A stretch of 64,000 nucleotides of DNA from Planctomycetota bacterium (lineage in GTDB: Bacteria > Planctomycetota > Planctomycetia > Pirellulales > Pirellulaceae): contig JAJDEH010000405.1 in the NCBI GenBank assembly GCA_029259935.1, forward strand, positions 18,866-82,865, given 5' to 3'. This document shows, in pieces, positions 63,069 to 64,000 of this stretch; within the stretch, counting starts at the first letter, position 1; every line of letters begins with the position of its first letter. Both the position numbers and the translations under genes were made by a program. Under the pieces are notes generated by a model. The model worked only from the letters and a program-made list of their open reading frames with translations, searched no databases and was not told the DNA's origin.

Positions 63069-63125
63069 GTCGTTGTTCGCTCCGCGAACGGAGCGAAACG
63101 CGTTGATCGCACCGCGATCAGCGAC
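63069..63125. repeat. Double hairpin element between exbB-like and exbD-like genes
   Basis: A GTTCGC-TCC-GCGAAC hairpin (63075-63089) within the shared 21-base element 63069-63089, then GGAGCGAAACGCG, then a GATCGC-AC-CGCGATC-type copy at 63105-63125 ending AGCGACC. Both variants of the family stand side by side here, inside an operon. Confidence 0.65.
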
Positions 63126-63154
63126 CGAGTCATCCCGGAACAAGGCAATCACCC

Positions 63155-63574
<420 letters not shown>

Positions 63575-63576
63575 CA

Positions 63577-64000
63577 ATGGGGCTGCTGGAACAATTAAAA
63601 CCGGTTGACGCCACGTGGTGGGAGTTTCTGTTCAGCTCTCGCTCGCTGGGCATCATGTTGTGGGCTGGCATGGCCGCGCTGACGATCACTTTGATGATCA
63701 TCAGCCGCACGCGGTGGGGCCAAGCCAAACCGCTGTCGAAGTGCGTGGTCTTGTCGGTGCTGGCCCACCTGTTGTTCGCGGGCTACGCCTACGGCACCCG
63801 GCTTATTTTTGAAGCGCCTCCCATGGAAGCTGGCGAGACGATCAGACTGACGGTCGTCGATTCCGGCAGTGAACTCTCGGAGTCCTCAGACGGTTCGACG
63901 AATTCAAGCCCCTGGGATGACTTTACTTCTCCGCCAGCGACGCAGCCCGATATTACGTCCCCTCGGCCGCTCAAAGTCGAACCGGCCAACCGGGCGTCCT
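63577..64000 (+). CDS. Membrane protein of the ExbB/ExbD operon, cut by the window end
   Basis: ATG 63577 lies two bases after the ExbD stop, and the frame is open to the last base (141 codons seen), so the 3' end is missing. Two hydrophobic helices are seen (LGIMLWAGMAALTITLMIIS and CVVLSVLAHLLFAGYAYGTRL), then a Ser/Asp/Pro-rich segment (SSDGSTNSSPWDDFTSPPA). Helix plus Pro-rich periplasmic stalk is the layout of TonB-like or TolA-like adaptors, so this may be the transducer of the system. I do not recognise the family. Confidence 0.75.
   Translation, partial: MGLLEQLKPVDATWWEFLFSSRSLGIMLWAGMAALTITLMIISRTRWGQAKPLSKCVVLSVLAHLLFAGYAYGTRLIFEAPPMEAGETIRLTVVDSGSELSESSDGSTNSSPWDDFTSPPATQPDITSPRPLKVEPANRAS

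Overview
The window is 64 kb of chromosome from a planctomycete, most likely a member of the Pirellulales. The signs are the planctomycete-typical families: a cytochrome-like DUF1549/DUF1553 (PSCyt) protein paired with Tat-exported DUF1501 proteins, an SHD1 protein, FGE-sulfatase and HEAT modules, a Ser/Thr kinase with TPRs beside an ECF sigma factor, pentapeptide repeats, and PQQ-like propellers. Many starts are TTG or GTG. Housekeeping anchors are scpA, csrA, mfd, ugd, gyrA, lnt and pcm. No tRNA, rRNA, CRISPR array, insertion sequence or prophage was recognised; the only phage-like trace is a broken tail-collar-domain gene.

Layout. 0-11.5 kb: the end of an FGE-sulfatase protein, a PAS histidine kinase, an ECF sigma factor, an O-methyltransferase, a BlaI/M56-peptidase pair with a clear operator, an SHD1 protein, a pentapeptide protein, and scpA. 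11.6-22.7 kb: a secreted beta-helix protein, a Tat-exported five-bladed-propeller glycosidase-like protein, a GT2/DUF2304 pair, a PSCyt/DUF1501 pair and a second, convergent DUF1501 gene. 22.9-39.3 kb: csrA, a TPR protein, the mfd/parvulin/CYTH operon, an Ldh-type dehydrogenase, gyrA then ugd, a two-gene membrane module ending in a strong terminator, and lnt. 39.8-49.2 kb is accessory: a double-CAP secreted protein, a secreted protein with a VHL-beta-like domain, a 15-bp minisatellite, the sigma/kinase pair, a secreted beta/gamma-crystallin-like protein, and the collar pseudogene. 49.2-64 kb: pcm, a soluble FlhA-like protein, split D-glutamate cyclase genes, NfeD, a sugar dehydrogenase, a YbjN/chaperone-like protein, a HAD hydrolase, a PQQ-propeller protein, and a TPR-ExbB-ExbD energiser operon that runs off the end.

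The most unusual item is the gene at 49949-51514. It carries a complete FlhA cytoplasmic (FHIPEP) domain without the membrane export gate, fused to an N-terminal segment that looks like an Sm-like fold, with no flagellar or type III secretion genes in view. Other points of interest are a bacterial VHL-beta domain, the ECF sigma plus zinc-anti-sigma/kinase/TPR fusion, the two halves of vertebrate DGLUCY encoded as adjacent genes, and a short hairpin repeat family (GTTCGC-GGA-GCGAAC and GATCGC-GGA-GCGATC) found just after stop codons.
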